Below, piece after piece: positions 45,423-60,400 of a stretch of DNA of 64,000 nucleotides. Every line of letters begins with the position of its first letter. The first letter of the stretch is position 1. The position numbers and the translations under genes are program-made. Under the pieces are notes generated by a model that did not search any database, was not told the DNA's origin, and saw nothing but the letters and a program-made list of their open reading frames with translations. The DNA is taken from assembly GCA_037126765.1 (NCBI GenBank), contig JBBCBC010000031.1, positions 5,775,638 to 5,839,637 of the forward strand, given 5' to 3'. The stretch comes from Stenogyne calaminthoides (Eukaryota; Streptophyta; Magnoliopsida; Lamiales; Lamiaceae).

Positions 45423-48400
45423 TTTGTTGAAATGTTGAAAAGCAAGCTAAAAATCCCGGAGGATCTTATGGCTTCAAAGCCCTCAGAAAGGTAAAGTTGT
45501 CCCCACCTCAAAATTTATACAGACACCATGATATCGGTTATAGTTATACTCTGACAAAAATAAAATAAAATTGATACTGATTATAGATTTTGATTTAATA
45601 CATTTTTGTGTTTGTTCTTGAAGTTATGTGTAATTAACATAGGACTACTGTTGCGCGCATATAACTATTGTGATTAGGCAAAAATTTCACTTTTAATTCT
45701 ATATATATCTATCAATAACAACTTAACAAGTATCAATCTAAATAAATAATGAACTTCTTTACATGATCAGATTCAACCTTATCAGATTTTGCCACCTAAT
45801 GTCTCACACAGCCTTCACCCCTGCGCATGGTGTTGCCACTTTCCACCTAAGGTTATTATTTTTCTCTCGAGTTTTGGATTCTTGCTTTGAGTTAGGTGAT
45901 TTTGTCTTTGTTGTCTTCCATGCTTTACTGTAGACCTAAATAATGTTGAAAATTTTCTGCCATACTGGGAAATTACTCTTATCTGAAATCTCATTTTGTA
46001 TTATGTATACAACAAATATATTCCTAAATCAGATAAAAATTGTGTTTTTGTTTATCTGATAAGGAGTTTATATAGTGAGCAAGGATTAGTGCAAACAGGT
46101 GGTGCTTTATCTATATTTTGACTTACATATGCATTATTATAGTCTAACATAGAAGGATAATATGCTGACAACAAGAGAACTAAGAATGAGTCTTTAGAAT
46201 GCGTACTTAAACCAGAGCTGTGTGTATGCACATATTACTATAATATTGTGAAACTATTAAAGAATGAGGAAAAGAAAAAAAAAATGATGGGCCAACTAAG
46301 TTTTCTAGCTTATATTTTTCTGTTCTCAGGTGGGGATTAGGGTATGGATGTGATAAGGAATGTCTACATGACCGCCTAGAAAAGTAAGAGGGGATAACTA
46401 TATTACTTTAACTGCCTAAGGATTGTATGTAACTTCACACAACAACTTAACTTTAGAGTCGTATCATTTTTTTTGTACATAGAGTGTGGGATTGAAATCA
46501 ACAAAACTGAAGCTAGAAGAGACACATTGTTATATTACTGTTCGTTTTCTAAGGTTCTTGTCGGTTGTGATTATTATTTGGAAGAATTAGCTCAAGCTGT
46601 CTGCCACACATCATCTAATTCTTCTCTGAATATTAAGTACAAACTACGTACTATGCAACAAATTGAGGGGGTACTTTGCCTTAATAAATAGTTCTATCAT
46701 GTGCTACATTGGTTTGCACTAATTCAGACCGCTTTTGTGTTTCAAATTGTGATACTAATTGCTGGAAATGTGGAGAGCGTGTATTGCTGGTACCACCAAA
46801 CCTGTTCAACTAAAACGTTTTCCAACTGTTTTTTTGAATCTTTTTATGCAGGTTAGCCAACAGATGCAATTTCACCTTTGTTGATTCTTTTTCAAATACT
46901 TTTATATCCCAAATTATGTTCATGGAAAATTGCATGCTGAGCTGAGCTGGACAATTCCACGTGCATTTCCATTCTTGATGATTTTGAAGGCAGCAAAAAC
47001 TTGATGATTTGTTCGTAGATAATTGAACGCTTCATGTTTTTGGTTTTTTAATTTTAGTTTTTATCTTCAATTATTTTGGTGCAGGAGTGTAAAAACAATT
47101 AACTAGCTGCAATATAGTATATTTTTTAAATTTTGTCACAGATTATTATTCGTCTTCAGTTTTCCTACATGGAATTGTCTCTATCGGTAGTTTGTCTATA
47201 TTCTTTATCACCTTTTATTAATTTCTGAGAATAGATTCATGGTAACTCATCAATTTTTACTAGAATCTAAAATATTTATCAGATGCAGAAGCCTGGAATG
47301 CAAGATTGGTTTTGCTGGTGCATGTGGGAATGATTATTCTCAAGATTTTAATCCTCGAGGAATCAGGGATGGACTAAAATGGTGAATTCCCTTTTTATTA
47401 ATTTTTTCTTCTTCATCTTCTACCGTTGTTATTGGGAGTTGACCGTGGCTTGAGAGTTATATGTAATGTTGCGAAATTAAAATGTGACATATCATTGGAA
47501 AATCAAAATTCGTTTTAGAGTCATCTGTAGGTCCCGAACGAGTTTCAGTGAGGGTTGAAGTCTAGAGGGGAGGGGTGAATAGACTTCAAAACTTTTCGTG
47601 GATCAGATGTGATTTGCACGTATGTCTGACCAGAGTGCGATGTGAATCAGTTTGGATTGATATCCGACTTACTGATTTGTCAAGCAAATCAGTTCGGCGT
47701 CTATCAGTTTAACTGATGGTGCGGAAGATTAGTTAACCGGTGTAAAAACCAGTTTTACCCAAATAAGAATTCTGACCAGCAAGGTTCAGATCAGATGACA
47801 AGAGCGTCAAACTGATCAGTAGCTTGATGCTAATCTGATCAAGGTACAAAATATGCATGCAGATAACAAGAGTAGTGTGCAAGTAAGTGTAAAGCAAAGT
47901 AAAGGCACACGATTTATAGTGGTTCGGACAACTTGTCCTACGTCCACTCTTCCCTATCAGCAGGGGCACCAACTTAACCAACTGGACTTAGTTTAATGTG
48001 TTAGTCCAACACAGTACAACCAACAGATATTTAACGAGTTCTCACTCAACCAATTCCAAAAATCTAATCTAGAAACCCTAGATAGAAATCATGTTATAAC
48101 AAACTTAACCTAACAGTGTTTGGGTATAAGATTTGTTTTTGTTCCAACTGTAATACTATCCTATCTTCTAAGTAGCCTGAAGCTAGAGGATAAGTATTCT
48201 TGCTAAGAACTAATGGATGAATACTTAAGAATAAATCTTCAATTTGGTGTTCTTTGTGCGAAAATTGCTTGTGCTTGAGCTTGATGATAATTTATGTAGT
48301 CTTACTATGAAGGTTTGATCTCTTATTTATAGGCACGAAATCGAACTAGCCGTTGGAGAGCAATTCGAATTTCGGTCTATTTAAGGTAGGTTTGCAGGCT

Positions 48401-51400
48401 TGATTTGATGTGCCCAGAAAGGCCATGCCGTCTTTGTGCAATATTGTCATTTCTAGCCGTTTGGCATTGATACACCATATCCTACATTCTTCAGAACCGT
48501 ACATACGTGTTGACTTCTAAGTGGCTAACAAGTACACTTATTCGGCGCCTTGAAAAGCCATCAGCTTAAACATTCTTCTGGTCTGAACCACTTTGTATGC
48601 TTTAAGGATAAGATGATATGCTTATCACGGTTCTCACTTAGCCTCTACTGATCTGTAGTCCATAAGATCAATAGACTTGAGTCTTCTGATAAAGTTATCT
48701 TAGCTGCAACCTATCGACTCTGCTGATGTCTTTATAGAGTAGATCTTCTGATGAGCTTCAGATCTTCTTTCTGATCTTCACTGCTTATCTTCACTTCTTC
48801 ATATTGAGTTCCCCCTCAATATGTGATATAGTCTAATTCTTCAGCTGTCTAACATGTTCAGCTGACTTCCTATCTTTTCATCAGTCGACTAACAGGTTCG
48901 ACTTGTCCTATTACAACTGTTTTGGAACTTCCATCAAAACTACAATTTTCCCAACAATTTCCCCATTTTTGATGGAACCAAAACAATTAGAGAGGATGTT
49001 GAACATAAGTTAAACATATAAGTAAGAGAGAGACAGTAAATCATAAGACAATGAGAGTTTGTCTTAAGATCAGAGAAAATAAAACATTTCATTAATAATG
49101 ATGTAGCAGTACAAGTACATAATGAAAGTGTTCTGATCTGATCTTACATAGGTCTTCTGAAGTACACTAATATCTCTCTTCCATCGAACAACACATAGGT
49201 CAAAAAGTCTAGCCTTTATTTCTTCAGCTTTGCCTTCATCAGTAATGTCGTCTTGGGCTAGACATTTGCAGAAAGTTGCATGAAAGGCAATCTTGTCTAG
49301 TTACCATCTGGAGTCTTCTTGTAGTCCATGACTTCAATTTCTGGTGCAACTGGTGTACAACTCAGCCTCTTTGCTTCCCTCATGATATCAGCAAAGAACG
49401 TGGGATGCTTGTTACTCAACCAATCCCTGAATATTTCATTCTTGTCTACATTTGTTGGGATAACTTGGTTGATGTATGCTGATATATACCACTCTCCTTT
49501 GATCACTTTCCACTTCTTGGCCATATTCTTGTCAGGTTTTACGATTAGATCCACGTCTGCATCCAAAATGGGCTCAACGAAGTGTGATCCTTCACCTTCT
49601 CCAGCAACAAGGCCTTTCTTCTTCTTCAGTTGATAAACTTTGTCAAGCCTTGCTTCTTCCTCTCTTCTGAGCTGCCTTTCATGATCTGCTTTCTTCTGCT
49701 CTTCAGTTTTCTTCTTTCCCAGCAGATCTGATGTCTTCTTCTTCGTAACAACTGGTTTCTTGCCCTTCTTCTTAGCTGGTTCATCAGATCCGGTCGATGA
49801 TGAGATGACTTCAGCTCTTTCTTGTTGTGCTGCTGCCTGAGCATCTTTCCTCATTCTTTTCTTGTCCAGTGTGATTTGGATGCCCGCAACAAAGTTTTCC
49901 ACCTGATTTAGTCTGTCCTGAACATCAGCATCCTTCTCCTCTTCCCCCTTTTTGGTTCCCTCAAAAAGAGCCTTCAGCTCAGTACCGAGGTTTCCAATCT
50001 TGGCGGAAAGTTTGTGTTGAAGATTTTTCATAGCAGGGGATTCAGCTTCAGTTCCAGGCAGAGTTTGTTCGACAATAGTTAGCATGGATTCTTGTGCCTT
50101 ATCTACGATTGTGCTGACTTTGTCGAACAACCCATCAAGCTTGTCGTGATGAGTTTGCCTTTGTGTATCAAAAGTTCTTCTTGCAGCTTGGTCATCTTGG
50201 CCATCTGCTCATTCATCAGCAAGGTGAACTGTTTAGTCCTGCTTTCTTCGATCTCAGCCATCTTACTTGTCATCTCCAGCATTTTATCAGCAGTTGTATC
50301 CCTGATGTCTTCACTCATCCTCATGCGGTCTTTGGGATACAAATTTTAGATTCCGCGGATGGCTTTTTTCGATTTGCCTCGGGATCGAAAAACCGCATCA
50401 TCTCTCGAACTTATGAGCCGTATTTCGGCCGAAAGGTGTTCTTAATGTACTTCATCGATTCTCCTCAAAAGATGGAGAAGTTTGGAGAATCTGCATGACC
50501 TGTCCTGCTGACGATGAGGGCCTTCCACCTCCATCTCTTCGGCTTGACTTCCTCCAAAGATTAGGTCGATGAAGTGTTGGTGATTGTGCCTCGGTGATGG
50601 GGACTTTTGGGATCTCCTCACGGACTTCATTGGCTCCTTCCGGACTCCTCGCTCTTCTATAATTTTCATTTCCTTTGCCATCTGCTCTTGTATCGATAAT
50701 CTGTTCAAATAATTCCTCAATTTGAATTGGGCCTCGAGAATCAATCTCTTCTTCAACCATTTTCATATCTTTGCGTATTACGGTTGTCCGACCATCTTAT
50801 GTGTTAGTTTTTAAGGGATATTTTAGTTTTGATGAATTATGCGAAAACATTATCAACTTGTGTTGTTGAAGGTGATTCTGAAACAAGTTGAGGGGAACGA
50901 GAAACAAATTGAGGGAACTCACTCAATCGGACGAGATGATCAAGATCGGATGAGTAAGAAGAGTTCCGGTTAATGAGCTGAGTCGAAAGTAAGAGAAAAA
51001 AGCCATCTGGAGAATAAACCCGACCGACGATCGTAAGAAAAGTGCCATTGGTGATCCTCCGACGAAGAAACCGACCGATCATCATTTGCGAACTTATCGA
51101 GATCTATGTTAAGGAAAGTCGATCAAGATCAGACGAATTGAGACTGGGGAACACCAAACCGAGTTTCTAATTTCGTGATTTCCAGAGATATTGATTCTCT
51201 CAAAAGATGAAGAAATCGAAGCTCGAGTCAAAAGGACTTCCTCGATGTCTCGATTCAGAATCGAATTCCCATGATTTTCTGTTCGGTCCGCTCTCCATCC
51301 CGAGGCTCGATCTTCAGACTTAGATTTCTCCAAGACACCGAGATTCGGATTCCAAGGCGAGGAATATAAGGAATATAATTAAGAGAATCACCGACATGGA

Positions 51401-54400
51401 CCAATGAGAGGAAGACAACCACCGAAAAAACCGCAGAACTTACAGAGAATAGTATGGATTTGAATGTGACTCCATCCAATCTCAGAATATTCAAATCCAC
51501 ACTATAAATACAAGATCTTCCATCAAATTAAGTGTGGAGAATATGCAAAAAGATGCTACAGAGCCAAGAGCCTTATAATAAGCATTCCCACCATAGAACA
51601 CAAGTCTATAGATATACAAATATGTTCAAGAGTGTTCTAAAACCCAATCTAAGAACCCACGATGTATCCTAGCTTAGAGATTTTCCCAACCTTAGCATTG
51701 ATGTTAAACAAATGTAAGAAAATCTCAACCTAGTTGAAAAACCAAACAAACCTTACCCAAATCACTTTTAAGTTTGTAAGTGAGTGTGAACTCCCAAACA
51801 TCTAGCAAATCCCTAAAGGGAGGGTAGGCAATCCCGTGGAGGGTGATAAGTCCCGATTGAGCGTGAACTCCCAGAACATCTCTGTAGGCAATCCCGTGGA
51901 GGGTGATAAGTCCCGATTGGAGTGTGAACTCCTAAACATCTAAGAGGCGAGCCCGAGAGGGTGATAAGTCCAGCTGGAAGGAATTTCCCTAGAACAGGGG
52001 AGAGTGGATGTAGGAGCTTGAGTCTCCTAACCACTATACTTTGTTGTGTTCTTTATTGCTTTATGTTCTTTACTTGTCATATGCATTCAATTATAAGCAA
52101 AAAACACAACACATGAGCTTAAAAGAGAAAAAAATTTGTAATCACCATTCCTTCACCCCTGCTTTTATATACATCGCTTTTAAAATATTTTTTGCTTCAA
52201 GACGCAAAAATGGGTTTTCAACCGGACCATCATCGCATACATTGGGGTGTCCGCATCCCCAAGTGTCTCTTGATCGATCGTCGAGATTAGATCTGGAGTA
52301 GTTTCAACTCCTGCCAACTTCCTCATCTCAGAGCTCAGACCAGAATGGAAGACCCCACCTTTTCTGTTCTGCACAACACCAAAGTCTTCAAATTTCTTCA
52401 CCGATGTCTTCCATGTAAGACATCAAAAACAAATTGCTTTGGCTTTTTGTTTGATAGATAGCTCGATATCCGGTTTTCCAACATTTTCTCCAACCGCCTC
52501 CTCGATGATCTTTTTCAAAGAAGGAGAGAGTACTTCGTTCCGGTTCAGTTCGTAAGAGAAGCGAGGGAGAGAATGGTACAACCGAAAGGGGTCGATCTAC
52601 CATTTGAGGCCTGGAGAAGAAGAGGTCGAAAGAAGTTCAAATTTTGAATAAAGAGAGTCTTTGAAGCTTGACTTCAGCCCCTTTGGGGGCAATCACCGAG
52701 TGGAATATTATCTTCGTAATCGCCTCTTCATCCACTAGCTCTCGCTTTTCCGCTTCCTTTACCACCGCAGGGCAAGTGGTCCGACGAAATTCTCTTCGAA
52801 TCGTCGTGAGGCTCCTTCAATGTTATCCCTTTCTTCGCTTCCTTACAACAACTTTTTTTCACCCCGCTTGTTCCTTCTTTAAACATTTCACGAGCTTTGG
52901 GTTTAACAAATTTTCCTCATCATCAAAGAAGACCGAAATCGCTTGTCATCGATCAACATTTTCTTATGAGCCAGAACATAAGGAATCATTTCATCCTCAC
53001 TCCATTCACGATCCTTCATCAGATCAATCAGAATCAGTGACACCTTGTGGAGCATAGAGATTTTTGCAGTGAGGACGATTTTTCCTTTATCTTCCACAAA
53101 CTTTCCCGATTCTTCCAGCAATCTCCTCTTCAGATATTCAAGCCAATTTATCCTTGCATTATCAATTATGGCTGACATAATTCTCGTTTTTTCTTGTGAC
53201 CGTGATCAAAATCAGAGGTTATACCAAAGAATCACCTTCTGGACAATATCGAATAGAAGGCGATATTTCTTCTTCAGCATAGGTTTCTTGAACCCTTTGG
53301 TATGATGTGAGTTAGCCGGTCGGAGTAGGTGTTTGATGACGGCACTCTCTTCTTCCAATCTATAAGCATCAGGCATGATTCCATCTGCCGGTGCCGGAAG
53401 GCGAAATATTCTGTGCAGATCTTCATTGGTGATTTCTAAATGCTCACCTTACACCTCCGAGTACAAGGACTCCTTATGGTCTCTCAAATTGTACAAAAAT
53501 TCGAGAGAGCCATCCAGAATGATTGAATCGGCACTCGCTGAACAGTAAGTTTTCAATCCATTACACCTCAAAAGCTCCAAAATCTCTAGGGACTTGGGTC
53601 TGTGGTTGTCCTAAAATCCACACACCGTTGCTCTATTACTTCGTCTGCAAAGGTCCGAAAGATTGGATCCTCTATTTCCGGCAGGGCTTGCGACGATGAA
53701 TGTGCAGTTTCTGCAACTAGCTTTGCCTTTGGTGCCATTTCTGCGAAATAAGAATGTTAGATTTGAAGAATTAAGCGAAAAATGTGCAAAGCATTCTTTA
53801 AGCAAGAGAAGCGAAGAACAAACCCTAAATTAATTACCAGTAATAAGTAACAATAGATTTTGACAAACTTTGTTTTCGAGATATTAGAGACAGAGTATGA
53901 GAGATGCAGAGAAAAAATATATTTGGAGATAAAAGAGAATGTGAAAGTGTTGAAGTGCTAGTGAAGTTTGAGGTTTTAATCGAGAGGGAAACACAATCAT
54001 ATTCGAATGCGGAAATCAAAATGACGCCCTCGTTTAATCGACGATGGAAATGAGGTGGTTTTAAAAAGGTGCAATCGTGCGGTCAAGGAAAATATAGACC
54101 ACAACTTTTGGATTTAAAAGTGCGTAATAAATGCATTTAATACAAGAGCCTCGCGTCCGCATTTAATGAAAATTCAGTACGACGTCATTTTTATATTAAC
54201 AAGAGTAAATGGCATATAAATGAAAACAGAAAATAGCAAAGGATCAGGAATTCATATCTGATTGACTGATATTGTAATCAGCCAATTACCACTTAAGAAG
54301 AATCTTGTCCCTCCTTTCTGTTTTCTAGAATGTTGATCTTAAATTACTCTCTAATCCTTAGTACTTTCCCAACAATGTTTTTGACTCAATTAATTCCCTC

Positions 54401-57400
54401 TGTTCTGACCCTATCAGTTGAAGTTCCTTCTTCAACTGTTCTTTGTTTCTGATCAGTACTCAACTGATCCTACCTGATCAGATGAAGTTCCCCCGTCATC
54501 TGTCCTTCCTTTATGATCAGTTTCCAACTGATCTCTTCTGATCAGATGAAGTTCTCTTTTCATCTGACCATCTTTCCTGATCAGTCTCTTAACCAACTGG
54601 TGTTTGAGATTAATCCACCAAAGTAGTCTGGTGCATCTTCTCCTAAGTCCAGTAGTCCCAGCTCATTACATAATTCTCTGAATCTGACTTCAGCTAGGGG
54701 CTTGGTTAAGATATCAGCTCTTTGCTTATCAGTATGGATCTTTTCCATTCTGGTGTTCTTCTTTTCTGCATGGTCTCAGATAAAGTGGTGTTTAATGTCC
54801 ACATGCTTGCATCTTGTGTGCAGAACTAGGTTCTGAGTGATGGCAATTGCACTATTACTGTCACAGAAGATAGGCACATTGGTAGCAATTATGTTGTAAT
54901 CCCTCAGCTGCTGACAAAGCCAGAGAAGTTGGGAGCAACAACTACTAGCAGCCATGTATTCTGCTTCAGTAGTGGATGTGACAACCGATGTTTGCTTTTT
55001 AGAAAACCAAGAGACCAGCTTGCTTCCCAAAAATTGACAAGTACCTGATGTAGATTTCCTATCTATCCTACATCCTCCATAATCTGAATCAGAGTACCCA
55101 CTAAGCTCTAGATTGTCATCTGCTGGATACCATAAATCTAAGTTTACAGTACCCTTCAGATACTTCAGAATCCGCTTAGCTGCTTCCAGGTGGCTTTGTT
55201 TGGGGTTAGCCTGAAATCTGGCACATACACCTACTGCGAAGGTTATATCTGGTCTGCTTGCAGTCAGGTATAAGAAAGATCCAATCAAAGCCCTATACTC
55301 TTTCTGATTAGTTTTCTTACCACCTTCATCTGGGTCCATCTTAAATGTAGTCAACATTGGAATTTTGGCTTCTTTACAATTCTGAACTCCATACTTAGCC
55401 AACAAATTCCTAGTGTACTTTGCCTGGCAGATGAATATCCCAGTGTGAGCTTGCTTGACTTGAAGACCTAGAAAATAGCTCATCTGACCCATCATGGACA
55501 TCTCAAATTTCCCTTGCATCAGCTTACTGAAGTTCTCACATAGCTTCTGATTGGGAGACCCAAATATAATGTCTTCCACATAGATCTGAACCAAGAGAAT
55601 GTCTTCTCCATCTTCTATTTTGAACAAGGTCCGATCAATCAAGCCCTTGATGAATCCATTCTCTATCAAGAACTGGGATAGTGTATCATACCAAGCTCTT
55701 GGAGTCTGTTTCAGTCCATAAAGAGTTTTTCTTAAACGGTACACTTGGTTGCTCATTTCAAAGCCAGAAGGTTGTTCAACATAAACTTCATCAGCTAGAA
55801 CCCCGTTTAAGAATGCACTCTTTACATCCATCTGATACACAGTGAATCCCTTATGAGCTGCATAAGCCAAAAACAACCGAATGGCTTCCAGGCGAGCGAC
55901 TAGTGCAAAGGTTTCATCATAATCAATTCCTTCTGATTGTGAATAGCCCTTAGCAACAAGTCTTGCCTTATTTGTGGTTATTACATTGTGCTAATCCTTC
56001 TTGTTCTTGAATACCCACTTAGTTTCAATCACATCTTGGTGAGTTGGTCTGTCTACAAGTTCCCAAACTTGATTCCTCTCAAACTGCTCTAATTCTTCTT
56101 GCATAGCCAAAATCCAACTTGCATCAGATAGAGCTTCTTCAACAGTGAGTGGTTCCTTCAAAGACAGATAACAACAATACATCAGACTTTCACACCAACT
56201 GATGTCTAGTTTTGACTCTATCAGATGGGTCTCCGATGATCAAATCAGTTGGATGACTAGTTATCCAGGTCCTTCTGTCCTGATTGTCATCTGTTTGGAG
56301 AACATCATCATCTTCTGATAAAGATTCATCACTAGAGACTGGGAGAGGTACTTGAGTAGGATCCACTTGGCATGGACATATCTCAGCTGATGTTGGACTC
56401 ATCATGTGTCAAGTCCGTCTGTCCCGAACATCGTGTTCCCCGAACCCGGATGGTTCGGTTGTTCTCGTCTCAGTTGTACCAGCTTCTTCACTGACAATTG
56501 TACTTACCTTGGGGTCTAACTGACCTGGTGAATCGTCAAGGTCAAAGTTAGGAACATATACAGTAACGTATTTTGGATCCTTTCCTTTGAGCCTTAACTG
56601 ATCCATTTTCAAATGAATCTGGTTTTCTCGGTACATCTTGTTCTACTTGCATTTTTTTTGATCGATCGATGTTAACTCATCAAAGACCACATGAGGTGTT
56701 TCTTCCACAATCAGGGTTCGTTTGTTGAAAACCCTAAATGCTTTGCTAGTTGAGGAATATCCTAAGAATATACCCTCATCTGACTTGGCATAGAAGGTTC
56801 TTAACTAACTCTTCCCATTGTTATGTATGAATCACTTGCACCCAAAAATATGAAAGTAAGAAACACGAGGTTTTCTGCCCTTCCACATTTTATAAGGTGT
56901 CTTAAAGTGAATCTTAGTCAGAGAACATCTGTTTCAAGTGTGACATGTCAGATTGATAAACTTTCCGCCCGTAAACGACTTTGAGTTGCATGTTCAAATA
57001 ACATGGTGCGCAAAATTTCTTTGAGTGTTCTGCTTTCTTCTTTCATTTTATGCCATTTTGTTGTGGTGTTCGCAACCGACGCCTCATGTCAGATACCAAA
57101 CTCGAGAGCAAAAAATCGATATAAACCGGTTCAAGAATTCGCACCTTTTATCTCGATCCGATTTTCACTATGCCGAACCGCTTCTTCTTCTCTCGAATCT
57201 TCTTGAGAAGTTCGTAACTTTGTTGTAGTTTCACTCTTCTTATACAAGAATACGACCCAGGTGAACTTGGAGTAATCATCCACGACCACTAGAGTGTATT
57301 TGCGTCCACTGAAACTAAGAGGCGTAACTGGTCCAAATAGATTCATATGGAGCAGTTGTAATACTCTGCTGGATGGAGGAGAAGGTATCCCTTTGAATGA

Positions 57401-60400
57401 AGTTTTTTACTTGTTTTCCCTCCGACATAGCGGCACATGTCTGATCCTTAGAGAATACTTCATTTGGGAGACCTTCAACCAAGGACATCCTTGCTATCTT
57501 GTTAAGAGTTTTGAAGTTCAGATGACTCATTCTCTTGTAGAGCCAACTGGAGCTCTTTGAACTCTTAACAATCAAGATGCATTTCTTGACAACCGTCCCA
57601 ATCAAGAGATAAATCGCTCATTTTCGAGCCGAGCAAAAAATGTGAGTCACTCGATTTACGACAGTATTGATCCGATGAGAACTCAACACTAAATCCAGTA
57701 TCGCAGAATCGGATACGATAACAAGTTGTGCCTTAAGCCAAACGTATGAAACACCAGAACAGTACATCATCGCTCACTAAGGTTCCACTCCTCCGTGAAA
57801 CCAAAGTTGTCGCCCCCAAAGAGAACTTCGTGGGCCCGGTTTCTCAATGTAGTTATCGAGAGATGTTGACTTCTAGTCATGTGCCTTGAACATCCACTAT
57901 CTATGTACCGGATAGTTGCTTGTACACCTCCTTTATTAGCCGCCCCACTCGAGCTGCGCAAGCAAATCAGATTTTAGGTACCCCAAGAGAATCGGGTCCC
58001 GGGGGTTAGAAGTACCTTTTCGGATCCAAACAAATCACACCTTTGTTAAACACGAAAGGTTTGATTTGTCTCCATAAACATCTACATAATCATACGCTTT
58101 CTTCATATGCAATCCGATCAAGATGATTATTAGTGTGAGCCTTGAATGAATCAAGACTTGAGATTTTTCATTGAAACTTGTCTTTAAATCCATGGGGCTC
58201 AGCTGCGGTAGCCCTAAGTTTCCGATTGTAAGGGTAGGTACGATCGCTACCATTAAAAGATTCATATCTTTTTGCATAGATGGTCTTAGCGGTTTACCAT
58301 TAGCTTGCTTGTTAGGCGGCTTGATTGAGTTGACTTCACCGACATCGTCCCTTACGAGATGGTCCAGACCGAGGCTTCGCTAATTTGGTCGAGGTCTCTT
58401 CGTGAAGAACAAGATTCTTCTGTTGATTCTGGTCGTGTCTACGATCACTAGGTCCATTACATTCTTTACGATCCGACACTTGCCTTTGCCCTCGTCACCG
58501 ATCCTTTTCCCTTATCGTCTGATTTGGCTTTTAGTTCTTGATCAAAAACTCGTTTTGTTACACTTTTCGATGCGAACCATCCGTATGGGTTCTCATATCC
58601 ATTCCTTCTTGTCAATTGTCGTTTAAAAATAGTTGTTCAGATCTTGAACAGTCTTAGAAGATTTCGTGAAAACCTCTATTTTCTTACGCAAATTGTCTTC
58701 AGATATTTTCAGATTCTCATGCAGTCGAAAGAGTTCATCAAACTAAGCCTGAAGGACTTTGAATTCTCCAGCTTGTTGTTCATTGAGATCCAACTGTTCC
58801 ATAATCAGCTTTTCCTGATCAGTAGTACTGACTTTCAGAACCTCCAGTTCTTTAGTCATCTTCTGAACAATTCCAGCTGATTTTAGTTCAACTGCTTTAC
58901 TAGCTTCAATATCCTTAACAAGCCAAATATTCTCAGCCCTTAGGTTATCGTTCTCTACTTCCACTCGTGTATAAGTATCTATTGCATTAGAGAGATCATC
59001 AAGCAATTGGTCATTGTAGACCTGCAGGGTAATCTCTCCAGCAGATGTGCTAAGCACAACAGGTGTAGAACAAGAAACCATAGGAGGTTTAGAGATTACC
59101 TCAGACTGGTCAGTTTCTCTGGCCATCAGACAGATGTCGTCATCAGATGAGTAGTTCAAATCATCGACATCGTCAATTGTGGTAATCAGACAAAAATCTT
59201 CAACAGATGAATATCCAGAGTCATCTGATGGCAAATAAGAATCGTCAATTCCTGATGTGTCTGCAACCATGACTTTTCTATCTCGATACCTTTGTTCTCT
59301 TCTGTTCCGTTTCTCTTTTCTTTCCTTAGGAGTCAGGTCAGGACAATCAACACTGTAATGACCTGGTTTCTGACAGTTATAGCAAACCCTTGAATCTCCA
59401 GAATTTCCTCTATTCGGTGAGTCATTTCTTCGGTATGATCTGTCAGGAGACTTTCCATTCTGTCTGTAATCAGAACCTCTCTTATCTGATCTTTCATCCC
59501 GTCTGCTCTCTCTGTGATCCTCTCTCCTATCATCTTTCCGGTCATCTCTGTGATCATCTTTCCGGTCATCTCTTTTGTTGTCCCTGTCATCTGAAGAACT
59601 ATATATCTCTTGTGATTTGTCAGAAGATCTTCGATCTCTTCCTCTGCTTCGTCGATAGTCGTCATAGAACTTTCTGTACTTGCCCATCTGAACATTTGTT
59701 CGTTCAAATTTTCTTGTTAGGAGTGCAATTTGTTTGGCCTGGCTGATGATGTTTCCAACTGGTTCCATGATTCGTGAACTGCTACTAGTTGTCTGGAATG
59801 CAACAGATTTAGCTGAGTTTGAAGCAACTTCAGCAGGGACATCATCGATCCTTGTCCTCTCTCAATCGTGTCGAACTCATGGGCTTTCAAACCAAGATTA
59901 GATCATTTGGTTTCATGGTAGCAATATCTTGACAATCCTTAATCACGGTCACCTTGGTATCCCATTTCTTAGTCAACGATCCGAGAATCTTGTAGTTGAT
60001 ATCCTTGTTTGACATTACTGGTCCTAGATCACGAAGTCGGTTGACTCCTCGGATCCTTCCATCAAATTGATCAACTGCTTTCATTAGGTAGCATCTTAAG
60101 TTTTTCAAATACAACTAACTTAGCTTGTAGTCCGGGTTTGTCCTTGATCTGCTCATTTCTCCGCAGATTTCAAAGAAAGTCATCCCAAACCTCCTTAGTT
60201 TGTCTTCGTGTACTTCACTTTCTCTCTGTAGTAGCATCCATAGTTTTCATGATGAGGTGTCCGCAACAAGATCCAGATTAGACAATTTCCTCTCATCTCG
60301 CATCCATCGAGAGGGGACTCTTTTATTCTTGCTCCAACCGGTTGAGTAGGATCTCGCCCCGCTTCACCGGGTTAAAGTGATAGATGATAATCGGTCCTAT

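Larger units (their letters stand above)
49297..53738 (-). pseudogene. Extra ORF region downstream of pol (position of the SIRE env-like ORF), decayed and interrupted
   Basis: A start at 53738 opens MAPKAKLVAETAHSSSQALP and continues through IFRTFADEVIEQRCVDF to a stop. In the next frame come LRCNGLKTYCSASADS, IFRLPAPADGIMPDAYRLEE, then NARINWLEYLKRRLLEESGK and MIPYVLAHKKMLIDDKRF to 52903. After a probable nested LTR the region resumes with acidic and basic text from 50766. It ends with a 277-residue open frame at 50130-49297: coiled-coil-like, Lys/Glu-rich (KKKGKKPVVTKKK, EEQKKADHERQLRREEEARL), closing TPDGN. I see no signal peptide, membrane span or furin-like site, so an envelope role is not supported by the sequence. 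The position and lineage explain the env-like label only. Confidence 0.6.

Noticed and set aside
46473..46691. 72-codon plus-strand ORF (VGCDYYLEELAQAVCHTSSN)
   Set aside because: The residues look protein-like, but it lies inside a presumed intron, lacks phase-compatible splice partners and matches no family I know.
49276..50498. Plus-strand ORFs over the Copia extra-ORF region
   Set aside because: They are antisense shadows of the Lys/Glu-rich minus-strand frame.
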